Positions 27,104-35,752 of a DNA stretch of 64,000 nt are shown piece after piece. The stretch lies in assembly GCA_005772895.1 (NCBI GenBank), contig SXIH01000013.1, positions 1 to 64,000 on the forward strand, written 5' to 3'. Source of the DNA: Bacteroidota bacterium (GTDB lineage: Bacteria; Bacteroidota; Bacteroidia; 2-12-FULL-35-15). The notes under the pieces are model-generated. The model made no database searches. It saw only the letters and a program-made list of their open reading frames with translations, and was not told the DNA's origin. Numbering within the stretch: the stretch's first letter is position 1; each line of letters begins with the position of its first letter. Made by a program: the position numbers and the translations under genes.

Positions 27104-27359
27104 TCAACTTTTTCACAACAAAAGCTGCAATGATATCGATATTATCCAAATTCTCTTTATCTACTTCGTGAGCCTGAAACTCAAACTTGTAAGTCTGCTC
27201 CAAAAAGACTACTAATTGCATAGTAAGGATAGAATCAATTATTCCACCTGTAATAAGGGGAGTTGAATATGTCAATTCCTTTCCTTCAGCATTTTTTAAA
27301 AAACGTTTATTAACAAACGCTTTTACCGTTTCTCTGATTTCGTTGATGTTTGCGCTCAT
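27096..27359 (-). CDS. Peptidyl carrier protein (PltL-like), first gene of the pyrrole cassette
   Basis: An 87-residue carrier protein with the phosphopantetheine serine at S43 in GGIIDSILTM. This is a standard site, unlike the SSM site of the ACP at 17196. Hydrophobic residues around it fit the four-helix carrier fold. The stop overlaps the adenylation gene by eight bases, so loading enzyme and carrier are translationally coupled. The set of carrier, ligase, dehydrogenase and halogenase-like gene reproduces the content of pyrrolyl-carrier cassettes. A 12-bp palindrome lies just upstream. Confidence 0.85.
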   Translation of the reverse strand: MSANINEIRETVKAFVNKRFLKNAEGKELTYSTPLITGGIIDSILTMQLVVFLEQTYKFEFQAHEVDKENLDNIDIIAAFVVKKLNA

Positions 27360-27387
27360 AAAACTTAGCTTTATATTTTTATATCAT

Positions 27388-27399
27388 ATACTATAGTAT
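27388..27399. promoter_or_regulatory. 12-bp palindrome upstream of the pyrrole cassette
   Basis: ATACTATAGTAT is a perfect palindrome 29 bases before the carrier-protein start codon. The same half-sites, ATACTAT and ATAGTAT, occur upstream of gldF (47706-47723). It may be an operator, but in AT-rich DNA it may also be chance. Confidence 0.25.
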
Positions 27400-27413
27400 T
27401 CCTGACTAAAAAC

Positions 27414-28829
27414 TTATTCTTTTATAAACTTCTGAGATAACTTCCTTTTCCCATTTTTACTAGTAGCAGTTATGAAATAAATTCCAGAAGCTAAATGTGA
27501 AATAGAAATTGCGTTTAAATAGTCTTCGATTTTTTGTGCTTTTCCTAAAATATTAATAATTGAAATTTCATAATCACTCAAGTTTTCTCCTTCTATCAAA
27601 ATATTAATTTCATTTGAAGCTGGATTTGGAAAAACTTGCAATTGGGAATCTGAAATTGGGAATTCATTTATCCCAACATTGCAATTTGCTATCTCACAAC
27701 CATTACTATCTACTTTGACAAGCCAGGGATCTGCTGTTGCTACAAGACCAGCTCCGCTAATAATAAAACCACTATCTTGAGTCGACTTTACATCGTAAAA
27801 ATAATTATCTTTTGTTGGATCTTTATAGTATGTTCTTAACCATTGTTGATTGCCTAAACTATCTGTTTTTATTAAAAGTCCCCAGGGAATAGCACCATTA
27901 ATATTTATCCCAGAACATACAACGCTGCCGTCATTCAAAATTATTGGTATTGCATAAAATTGTTGGTCACCTGAACCACCAAATGTTTTTTCCCATGACA
28001 CACTTCCTGTTTTAGTCAGTTTAGCCATGTATGCTTGGTATGATAGCCCTGTAACAAATTTTGCTCCCACTAAAATGTAGCTGCTATCAGAAAGTTGTTT
28101 TACGAAAGCTGTTCCTGCTGTTCCCGAAATTTGTCTGTCCCATTCAAAACCACCACTAGCATCAGTTTTTAAAACATATAACAGACTATTTTTAATGCCA
28201 GACATTACAAATCCCCCATCCAAAGTAATCTGCCCTGATATACAATCTTCTGCTAAAGTAGTTCCGTAAACCTGTTGCCAAAGAAAATTTCCGTTTTTAT
28301 CCGTTTTTATTAAATAAAAATCTGAGGCAGAACCCATACTAAAACTTTGTGTTACCCCCATTAAAACAAAACCGCTATCTGGCGTTTGACAAACAATATT
28401 TGCATTATCAAAATTAGCTCCGCCATATTTCTTTGTCCACAACGTGTCTCCATTTAAATTTAATTTCACTAACAATGCATCTCTATTATTTAGCGTATCT
28501 ATAATAGAGCCACAAAAAACATAGTTGCTATCATATGTATATATTAATGAATTAGAAGCTCCAGTGGAGAAAGAATAATAATTTTTTTTGTACTCTTTTG
28601 TCCATAGAGTATCGCCATTTAAGTCAATCCTATTAATTAAAAGCGAACCATACCCACTTCCGTAAATACAACTAGGGAAAAGGTATCCTCCTCCTGAATT
28701 AATTTCAATGACAGCAGTAGCATTTGAAATTGCAGAATTATATTCATAATTATAATTGAAATATGTTTGAGCATTTAGCTTAAAAGCAAATACACAAATA
28801 AAAATGGATATCTTAAAATACAATTTCAT
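27414..28829 (-). CDS. T9SS-secreted beta-propeller-like protein
   Basis: A 471-residue exported protein with a signal peptide (about 1-20, ending LNAQ). About seven repeats of roughly 50 aa follow, each with a pattern like LNxNGDTLWTKxYGG, DGGFVxxG and a lysine-aspartate turn (KTDKNGNFLWQ). This pattern predicts a propeller of the kind often found in Bacteroidota surface proteins. The C-terminal 80 residues (QVFPNPASNEINI, GIYFITATSKNGKRKLSQKF) are a type-A T9SS sorting domain. It overlaps the larger secreted protein upstream by one base, so the two are one operon. The molecular function is unknown. Confidence 0.82.
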   Translation of the reverse strand: MKLYFKISIFICVFAFKLNAQTYFNYNYEYNSAISNATAVIEINSGGGYLFPSCIYGSGYGSLLINRIDLNGDTLWTKEYKKNYYSFSTGASNSLIYTYDSNYVFCGSIIDTLNNRDALLVKLNLNGDTLWTKKYGGANFDNANIVCQTPDSGFVLMGVTQSFSMGSASDFYLIKTDKNGNFLWQQVYGTTLAEDCISGQITLDGGFVMSGIKNSLLYVLKTDASGGFEWDRQISGTAGTAFVKQLSDSSYILVGAKFVTGLSYQAYMAKLTKTGSVSWEKTFGGSGDQQFYAIPIILNDGSVVCSGININGAIPWGLLIKTDSLGNQQWLRTYYKDPTKDNYFYDVKSTQDSGFIISGAGLVATADPWLVKVDSNGCEIANCNVGINEFPISDSQLQVFPNPASNEINILIEGENLSDYEISIINILGKAQKIEDYLNAISISHLASGIYFITATSKNGKRKLSQKFIKE

Positions 28830-31800
28830 TACTTCGAAATAATTACTTTTTGTTTTTCAATAATTTCTTTATCTGATTTTAAAACATATAAATAGATTCC
28901 ATTATTAAAATCTTTAGTGTTAATATTTAATATTTCATTATCATATACAATTTGTTTTAAAATTTCTGCACCAAGCAAATTATATACAATCAACTGGCCC
29001 TGAAAGATTTTATCATCTATGTTAATTTCAACAGTTGTAAAATCGGAGCCTGGATTCGGATACACCTTAAAAGCTAAAAGATCATTCGTGTTTTCGATTG
29101 CTCCTTGATTCGATGAAGAAATACTTCTTACTATTTGAACATCAAAAGGATAACGTTCATATTGAAATCCTTTTGTTAAAGCAAGTATTGATCTTGCTTC
29201 AATTGCTGTTTCAGGGTTGTTATTGTATATCTGTTGAATTATGTTAAATTGAGCGGGTGTCATATCAAACCAGGACTTATTATTTTCAGCAAGGTTTAAT
29301 CTTATTCCATTTAGTTTGCATCTATCGCTATGAATACCTTCTTCTTTCAGATGTATTTTATTTAAACAATTGCGTGCGTTGCTAAGATCTCCTTGGCTGA
29401 TTAAAAGTTCTATCAGCTTAAACATTCCGGAAAGGGTTGAGTCGTTTTCTGAAACTGCTTTTACGCTATCAATGTTTTCAATTTTAAAATACCCTTGTTT
29501 TAAATTTACTTCAGCTAATTTTGCCTGAAACGCATAATAATTGACTTCGCTTTCTTTTTCATGTCTTGCAGAAATTCCTGTTTGCGCTGACATAATATTA
29601 TTTAAGACCCCTGAAGGAAGCCCTACATTTTCCAGGGCAGAAATAACAGGTTGAGTAACAGGAGAGTTTGCAATAAATATCTGTTCAAGATGACCATAAG
29701 GAGGCAAATCGTTTCTATTGAGAGTAGCTATTAAAACCTCATCACTTAAATAGGGTGATTTACTGATCAATAAATTCTTTAATTGACCAGCAGGCATGGA
29801 ACTATTAATTTGCTGAAGCAAAAAAGTAGTGTTGCCACCGTCAAGCAATTGCCTGTAGGCATCTAAAATTTGCCTTGCAGCAATCTGTGCATTGGTATAT
29901 TCAGTAGTTAAACAAGGAATTGTAGAACATAAACTAAAATTTGATAGGCAAGAACTCAACCCAAATGGGGGACAAGGAAAAATACTTGACGATAAATTTG
30001 TGCAACTATATACCCCTGGCTGATCTCTATATATAAAATCAGAATTTGCACCTAGTGAATACGATGTTCCAAAATCTAGCTGTTCACTAGAAGAAGAAGA
30101 ACATGCTGTATAACTATTCCCAGCTTGTTTTTGAGGGTCAAATGAAGCACACAATCCTTGCCCTCTTATTAAACTAGCTATTCCTCCTGGTGCATCGGGA
30201 ACAGTCACATCAAAATTAATGCGAGTGGTAAATTTATTGCATTTATATTCTAATCCCCCTACGCTTGGTGTTATAGTATCCAAAGGATTGAATGCTCCTT
30301 TATTATCTAACTCTGTTTGTAAATTAACATTCACATTTGAAAAAATATTCTTGTATGCGTAACCCAATCCATTATCTGAACCAAAGATAGGGCTTGATCC
30401 TGAGCAATTATTCACCACCATTCCATAATTATACTCTTCTATTAAAGCAGACGATGTAGTAGTATCACCAAAATTTGTAAATGTATTTTCTTGTGCAATA
30501 AAATCTTTTGTACTTATTAAATACAAACCAACAGGTTTGTTATATCCCTTTTCTAATTGAGCATTAGAAATTGAAGAATTAGCTTCATGTACAGGGATTT
30601 CAAAATTATTTAGTTCTATTCTTGGAGATTTAATTGCTTCTAAAGTTAACGCATGAACGTTATTTTTAAATGATGTTCCAGAAATCCAAACAAAATCATC
30701 TTCTCCGGTACTCAAAGCCCAAATTGCATCACTATAACCTTTAAATTCATTTGTATAACCATCACCCCGCATTCTAATTCCGGCATCAATTGCATAAATA
30801 CCTGCACCTCTTAAATCTGTATCAAACAATGAAGTACTATCCGTTTTAATAGCACTGTTCTCAAATAAACAATTTTCAATGGTTACATCTTTTACATCCC
30901 ACAATGTCACTTGAGCAACATTACCTAATCTTCTACCATTTGCAGTTCTATAAATCGGATCATTTAAATAATCGGTAGTTAAAAATTTACAATTTCTTAA
31001 ATGACTAAAATTTTTAATTTCAGTTGTTGCCGTTGGTTTATTGTGATAACTTAAAAATCCAACTGAGGATCTATTGTTTTTAAAAACCACACTATCACAT
31101 CGTATTATTCCACCCGTGTAATCCCAAGTATTTTTACCATTTCGGGTTGAAATTCCATTTCGGGTGTTCATTATATTAACATTGATCAAGGTCACCGAAC
31201 CCTGAGAAGATAAACCAATAAAACCGCCTTGCTGAACCGTTCTGTCTCCCCAAACTTCAATTCCCTGCCACATTCCCTTTTTACACATCCCAGCAGAAGT
31301 GAATGTACAAAAATCAGAAGGAAAACCATTTACAATTAATTTTGCTCCTCTTTCAACAATAATTGATGCATTTTCTCCAAATTCAAATTCCAAGCCTCCA
31401 TTTATTGTTAATGTTTTTCCAGCTTTTATCCTAATTTTTCCGGCAACAGACATTACTCCACTACCATCTCCATCAAAGGGAAGTGAAGTCCAGGTTGTGT
31501 CATTTGCAATTGTTATATTCTTAACATCATACTTATTAATATTATAGCAATCATGAGCACAATCACCACCTACTAGGGCAGTATCATTCACAATACTTCC
31601 GGGATTTTGTACAATAATAAAGTTTCCAAATGTTTGTTGTGGGTCATAAGTTAATGTAGCTCCGTTCTCAACAACTATTTGAACATCATAAATTCCAACA
31701 CAAGATTCGATTTTTAAAGTGCTTCCACTTTTTACATAATAATAAGAAAATATATTATCTGTTGTATCACCAGCATCGTCACATGTTAATGTTGTAACAT

Positions 31801-32998
31801 GAGGAATTTCTCGTGGGTCATTGTATAAACTATCCGGGTCAGCTGCATATACTTGTGATTTTGTTGGATACTTTCCACTTACAGTTTTGAAAATGTAACC
31901 TGATGGAAAAATCAATGTTTTACTTCCTGGGTTATCAGGATTACTTAAATCTATCTCAACTTCTGAAGGATTATAAATAGTTTTTTCTGAAGGATTAAAA
32001 AGAGTTAAATCAATAGGTTTATCGACAACATACTGATGCTTAATTCCAGGTTTATATATTCCAGGAACTGAGGAACCAGCAGCAGCCGTTCCGTCTGCAT
32101 TGCCTAACAATACTTGAAGTAGCATCTCTGGTTGAGGTCTAATTATATTTTGATTTTGGCAAGCTCCAGCCAAATTTATTAAAGGATAGTATTCAATTGT
32201 ATTTAAGTATGCACTATCACTTGCGGTTGCATGTAAGGTTGGATAAATAGAAATATCATGTTGATCGAGAGATGTGGGAGAATTATCACCTTTAAATGGG
32301 TAATATCTCATTCTACCTCGAGTATGATCAAGTACAAAGGAAAAACTATCAACTATAGGTTGCGTTTCATCACCACAATGCATATAGAAAGTATGTTTTA
32401 GAATAGAGTGTGGATAAAGAGCCCGAACCGAAGTCTCTTCTGTGGCTGATGCGCCAACAATAAATTTGCTAACAAGAGCAGAGAAATGTATATTATCAGT
32501 GCCTTCTACAGTAGTAAAGGCTGGATTATTATAAATACCAGAAAATTCCCTTCGCAATAAAAATACGGTAGATAAAGACCCAGAACTTGAGGTAGGAAAT
32601 CCTGTGGTGTCTCGCACCCAAGATTTTAAAGATGCATTGTAAGGGAAATTAATATCCGGCATCCTAAAGATTCTATTAGAATCTGGAGGAAAAAATATTT
32701 GACACGAAACACAATTTGGAGTAAATGGGAATGACACTACTTCTATTTTATAGGTAATTGTATTCGTGTTTATAGAAGAATGTGTTTCCCATGGATGCCC
32801 ATATGGACTTGAATAATCGTCTAGAAAAATCTGATATTCTCCAGTATAAGCATTATACCCTCCAACAATTGAAGAACTGTCAATCGGGTCTGTTGCCATA
32901 TAACCACATCCCGGAGTAAAATAGGTATTATAGGTGTTTTGTGCTTCTACTTCTGAAAACAATATCAAAATAAAAACAATTGGGAGTAATTTTTTCAT
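28829..32998 (-). CDS. Large T9SS-secreted protein with beta-helix region
   Basis: A 1389-residue exported protein. The start is placed at the ATG at 32998, because the upstream in-frame codon at 33016 is TTG and the signal peptide (MKKLLPIVFILILFSEVEAQ) begins at this ATG. The middle (about 520-900) has short alternating strands such as TIENCLFENSA and NVNIMNTRNGIST, typical of right-handed parallel beta-helices found in polysaccharide lyases and adhesins; no catalytic motif is recognised. Around 1150-1290 a helical, TPR-like stretch follows. The last 80 residues (KVYPNPGSDFTTVEIN, GIYLYVLKSDKEIIEKQKV) are a type-A T9SS sorting domain. It is co-transcribed with the 471-residue T9SS protein downstream. 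Confidence 0.8.
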   Translation of the reverse strand: MKKLLPIVFILILFSEVEAQNTYNTYFTPGCGYMATDPIDSSSIVGGYNAYTGEYQIFLDDYSSPYGHPWETHSSINTNTITYKIEVVSFPFTPNCVSCQIFFPPDSNRIFRMPDINFPYNASLKSWVRDTTGFPTSSSGSLSTVFLLRREFSGIYNNPAFTTVEGTDNIHFSALVSKFIVGASATEETSVRALYPHSILKHTFYMHCGDETQPIVDSFSFVLDHTRGRMRYYPFKGDNSPTSLDQHDISIYPTLHATASDSAYLNTIEYYPLINLAGACQNQNIIRPQPEMLLQVLLGNADGTAAAGSSVPGIYKPGIKHQYVVDKPIDLTLFNPSEKTIYNPSEVEIDLSNPDNPGSKTLIFPSGYIFKTVSGKYPTKSQVYAADPDSLYNDPREIPHVTTLTCDDAGDTTDNIFSYYYVKSGSTLKIESCVGIYDVQIVVENGATLTYDPQQTFGNFIIVQNPGSIVNDTALVGGDCAHDCYNINKYDVKNITIANDTTWTSLPFDGDGSGVMSVAGKIRIKAGKTLTINGGLEFEFGENASIIVERGAKLIVNGFPSDFCTFTSAGMCKKGMWQGIEVWGDRTVQQGGFIGLSSQGSVTLINVNIMNTRNGISTRNGKNTWDYTGGIIRCDSVVFKNNRSSVGFLSYHNKPTATTEIKNFSHLRNCKFLTTDYLNDPIYRTANGRRLGNVAQVTLWDVKDVTIENCLFENSAIKTDSTSLFDTDLRGAGIYAIDAGIRMRGDGYTNEFKGYSDAIWALSTGEDDFVWISGTSFKNNVHALTLEAIKSPRIELNNFEIPVHEANSSISNAQLEKGYNKPVGLYLISTKDFIAQENTFTNFGDTTTSSALIEEYNYGMVVNNCSGSSPIFGSDNGLGYAYKNIFSNVNVNLQTELDNKGAFNPLDTITPSVGGLEYKCNKFTTRINFDVTVPDAPGGIASLIRGQGLCASFDPQKQAGNSYTACSSSSSEQLDFGTSYSLGANSDFIYRDQPGVYSCTNLSSSIFPCPPFGLSSCLSNFSLCSTIPCLTTEYTNAQIAARQILDAYRQLLDGGNTTFLLQQINSSMPAGQLKNLLISKSPYLSDEVLIATLNRNDLPPYGHLEQIFIANSPVTQPVISALENVGLPSGVLNNIMSAQTGISARHEKESEVNYYAFQAKLAEVNLKQGYFKIENIDSVKAVSENDSTLSGMFKLIELLISQGDLSNARNCLNKIHLKEEGIHSDRCKLNGIRLNLAENNKSWFDMTPAQFNIIQQIYNNNPETAIEARSILALTKGFQYERYPFDVQIVRSISSSNQGAIENTNDLLAFKVYPNPGSDFTTVEINIDDKIFQGQLIVYNLLGAEILKQIVYDNEILNINTKDFNNGIYLYVLKSDKEIIEKQKVIISK

Positions 32999-33047
32999 AA
33001 GATCAATTTGATGCAATATAACAAATCAAAATGAAAATAGCAAAAAA

Positions 33048-35639
33048 TTATCTGAAAATTTTATCTCTTTTTAATTTCAACTCTCTATAAAATCTTTCAG
33101 CAATTAATCTGTGCCCCAACTTATTCGGATGTGTATTCAAATCAGAAATTTGAATTTCAACTCTATCAATATTGCCATATGTATTGCGTAAATCCAAAGT
33201 TACAAAACCTAATGATTCAGCGTATGCTTTTAGCTCATTATATTCTTTATCGTCCACAAATTCAGTTGTAGTCTCCATATAAGCCCAAACCGGAACAACA
33301 TTATTCTTTTTACATTGAGCATATATTTCCTTATAACCCCATTTCATAATCGTATCAGCATAAGGAGTCAGCAATTCTCTGATTTGTAAAATACTCATAT
33401 AGGATTTTATGCCCGCTTTTTCGACAATCTGTTCTAGAAATGGGTATTTTAACGGCAATTCTTTTTTAATAATAGTTGTAAAATCTTTCACCACTTTTCC
33501 TCTTTCATCTGTATGTGCAAAATACACCAATGCATCCATGTCGTATTGAAAAACACTTGTATTTACCAACTCCACATGTTGTAACAAATAATAACCGCCT
33601 GCAGCGAAATTGAAAATTTCCAGATGCATAACACCGCCCTTGTCTTCGACTACGCTCAGACTGACGGTCGAGTCGTCACACTGAGCGTAGTCGAAATGCA
33701 GACCTTCTTTATTAATTCTCTCTTCTACAATAGCTTCAAAAACTTCATTATTATTTACCCCTGAACCCATTTGATAAGAACCGCCCAACAATGCCAAGCG
33801 TTTTGTTCCATCTGGCTTTTTAATTGAATACTCTTTATCGCGAATTCCAAAACTGTTGCTTTGGAAATTATGGTCCGTACCAACAATATTGAGGTTAGGC
33901 TTCATTCTCCGGTTTACAATATTGTTTTGATAAAAATAAGCATTGGTATAAGGATTTTTCTTCACCATTTTTTTCAAAGATCGTCCACCAATACCAATTG
34001 TATTACCTTCTTCACCTTCAATTAACTTATCATAATAACCAGCTTCGGCATTTGTTTTTTCTAGCTTATTTGGAGAACCATCTGAAATATTATCGTAAAA
34101 ATTCTGAATCGTAATAGGCATTTTAGAACGAATATCTTTGAATGAAAACAAAGTCAAAAGAATAAGCGTTGATAAAGTCAAAACAAGTGTTTCGTGAGGT
34201 TTCCTATTGATCATCTGCTTCAATTGAGCATTCTTTAATGCCATTTGAACAACAATTCCTAAAACAATTACTCCAATCACTACTGAAAAAATTAAAAGTA
34301 ATTGCTTCACATCAACATGTTTTCCTTTTGAAACAATAAATAGCCAATCTTCCAATGTACGGGTGTTCCATAACGACCACATAACCGACATAAATAAAAA
34401 CATACCCATCATACGGATAATCTTTTTCAGATATTTTCTATAATCGGATAATGGCTTTTCCACTTTGTTTTCAGCAAGTGTTTGTTTTTCAATAATTACA
34501 GAATTTGTTGTAATACAAGCACCTATCACCATCCAAAAAATAACATCAATGGTTCTTACAGAAACAACACCAGTGATCCAAAACAGCTGATAACTATGCA
34601 TTATCCAGGTTATAAAAAACACCGTCATCATAGTAAAAGCCAACAAATTCTTTTTAATGATTTTTTTATAACGGAACATCGTTGGGTAGAAAAATATTTT
34701 GAGAACAAAATTTCTCCAATAGATATTTATTCTTCTCCACAAATCAACAAAACTGGTGGCTGTAAAATAATTGTCAAATATCTGTGGAAGATTAAATCCA
34801 AACATACAAACCAAACCAATCATAAAATGAAAAACACCTGAAAGTCTTATAATCAAAGAATAATTAACCACCATGTATTGCAGTAAAGTTGGTAGATCAA
34901 TCACTTCAACCGGCCCAATCAAAAAATGAAAACAAATCAAACGGTAACACATGATGTGAATCAATCCACGCACCATCCATCGAATTCCTTTTTGCCATAT
35001 TTCTTTTTCGGGAGCATCGAGATGTGTTTTGATATATGTTTTATAATCGATGATAGGGAAAAACAAAAAGAAAACATTCGGAAACATAAAAAAGTAACTG
35101 ATACTTTGCCATTTATTTGCAGGTACTAAACCGTTTTTTATTTCATACAAATAAATGATAAGTCGGAACATAAACAATGGCGCCATATACATAGTAGTCA
35201 TTGTCATCCATGGAATGTAAATAAATTCAGTTCTAAAAAGTGCAAGAAGAAAAGCAATCGCTAAAATCAATACGAAACGATAAAGATATTTAATAGGAAG
35301 GTGACAAATAAAAATCAAACCTAATCCTATTAATATAAAAAAGCTTCCAGCAAGAATTCCAAAAGCAACATACACTAGTGTGATGCAACTTAAAAACAAA
35401 AACGTGGAACGAAAACGAATGGAAATGAAACTATGAAGGGCAAATACCAAAAGTACATAAGGAGCATAGTCGATTATTCCCGATGACTTTTCAAAATTAT
35501 ACTGCTTGACAACAAAAAGGATTAAAGAGAATTGTACTAAAGCAAGGAAAAATGAGCGTATCCTATCCAATTTAAAAATAGCCGCCTGACTTTCTGAAGT
35601 CCCTGAAATTAAAGGAAAATATTTATCAATTAGGGTCAT
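33048..35639 (-). CDS. MBOAT O-acyltransferase fused to SGNH domain
   Basis: An 863-residue protein joining two functions that are separate in alginate acetylation (AlgI with AlgJ/X). Residues 1-480 have about a dozen membrane segments and the MBOAT signature: NYFTATSFVDLWRRINIYWRN, a basic loop and the catalytic His in FFITWIMHSYQLF. After one further membrane helix, about 590-863 form an SGNH-like domain with GGSYQMGSG (nucleophile Ser), NFAAGGYY and DLNTHPNKLGH. The membrane part would move acyl groups across the membrane and the SGNH part would place them on a glycan. A repeat insertion (33645-33698) lies in frame in the SGNH part. It is divergent from a sulfotransferase gene. Confidence 0.85.
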   Translation of the reverse strand: MTLIDKYFPLISGTSESQAAIFKLDRIRSFFLALVQFSLILFVVKQYNFEKSSGIIDYAPYVLLVFALHSFISIRFRSTFLFLSCITLVYVAFGILAGSFFILIGLGLIFICHLPIKYLYRFVLILAIAFLLALFRTEFIYIPWMTMTTMYMAPLFMFRLIIYLYEIKNGLVPANKWQSISYFFMFPNVFFLFFPIIDYKTYIKTHLDAPEKEIWQKGIRWMVRGLIHIMCYRLICFHFLIGPVEVIDLPTLLQYMVVNYSLIIRLSGVFHFMIGLVCMFGFNLPQIFDNYFTATSFVDLWRRINIYWRNFVLKIFFYPTMFRYKKIIKKNLLAFTMMTVFFITWIMHSYQLFWITGVVSVRTIDVIFWMVIGACITTNSVIIEKQTLAENKVEKPLSDYRKYLKKIIRMMGMFLFMSVMWSLWNTRTLEDWLFIVSKGKHVDVKQLLLIFSVVIGVIVLGIVVQMALKNAQLKQMINRKPHETLVLTLSTLILLTLFSFKDIRSKMPITIQNFYDNISDGSPNKLEKTNAEAGYYDKLIEGEEGNTIGIGGRSLKKMVKKNPYTNAYFYQNNIVNRRMKPNLNIVGTDHNFQSNSFGIRDKEYSIKKPDGTKRLALLGGSYQMGSGVNNNEVFEAIVEERINKEGLHFDYAQCDDSTVSLSVVEDKGGVMHLEIFNFAAGGYYLLQHVELVNTSVFQYDMDALVYFAHTDERGKVVKDFTTIIKKELPLKYPFLEQIVEKAGIKSYMSILQIRELLTPYADTIMKWGYKEIYAQCKKNNVVPVWAYMETTTEFVDDKEYNELKAYAESLGFVTLDLRNTYGNIDRVEIQISDLNTHPNKLGHRLIAERFYRELKLKRDKIFR
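33645..33698 (-). repeat. In-frame repeat insertion in the MBOAT-SGNH gene
   Basis: Perfect 15-bp inverted arms (33645-33659 and 33681-33695) flank a 21-base loop. The arms belong to the CTGAGCGxAGTCGAA repeat family. The insert is translated as HFDYAQCDDSTVSLSVVEDK without disturbing the frame, and it lies between SGNH blocks where family members would usually have a short loop. Confidence 0.8.
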
Positions 35640-35752
35640 TTTATGTACCTTTTTACAAGCAATACAAATATCTCAAAAATACCTAAATAAACGAATTATT
35701 GTTACTTTTACTTTGTATATTGAATGCAGAAAAACGCTGACGCAACAATTAA

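Noticed and set aside
16132-27359. The locus considered as a flexirubin or aryl-polyene pigment cluster
   Set aside because: It has no KAS I/II-type chain-length enzymes, dehydratases, ammonia lyase or lipid acyltransferase sets of those clusters; only KAS III types are present.
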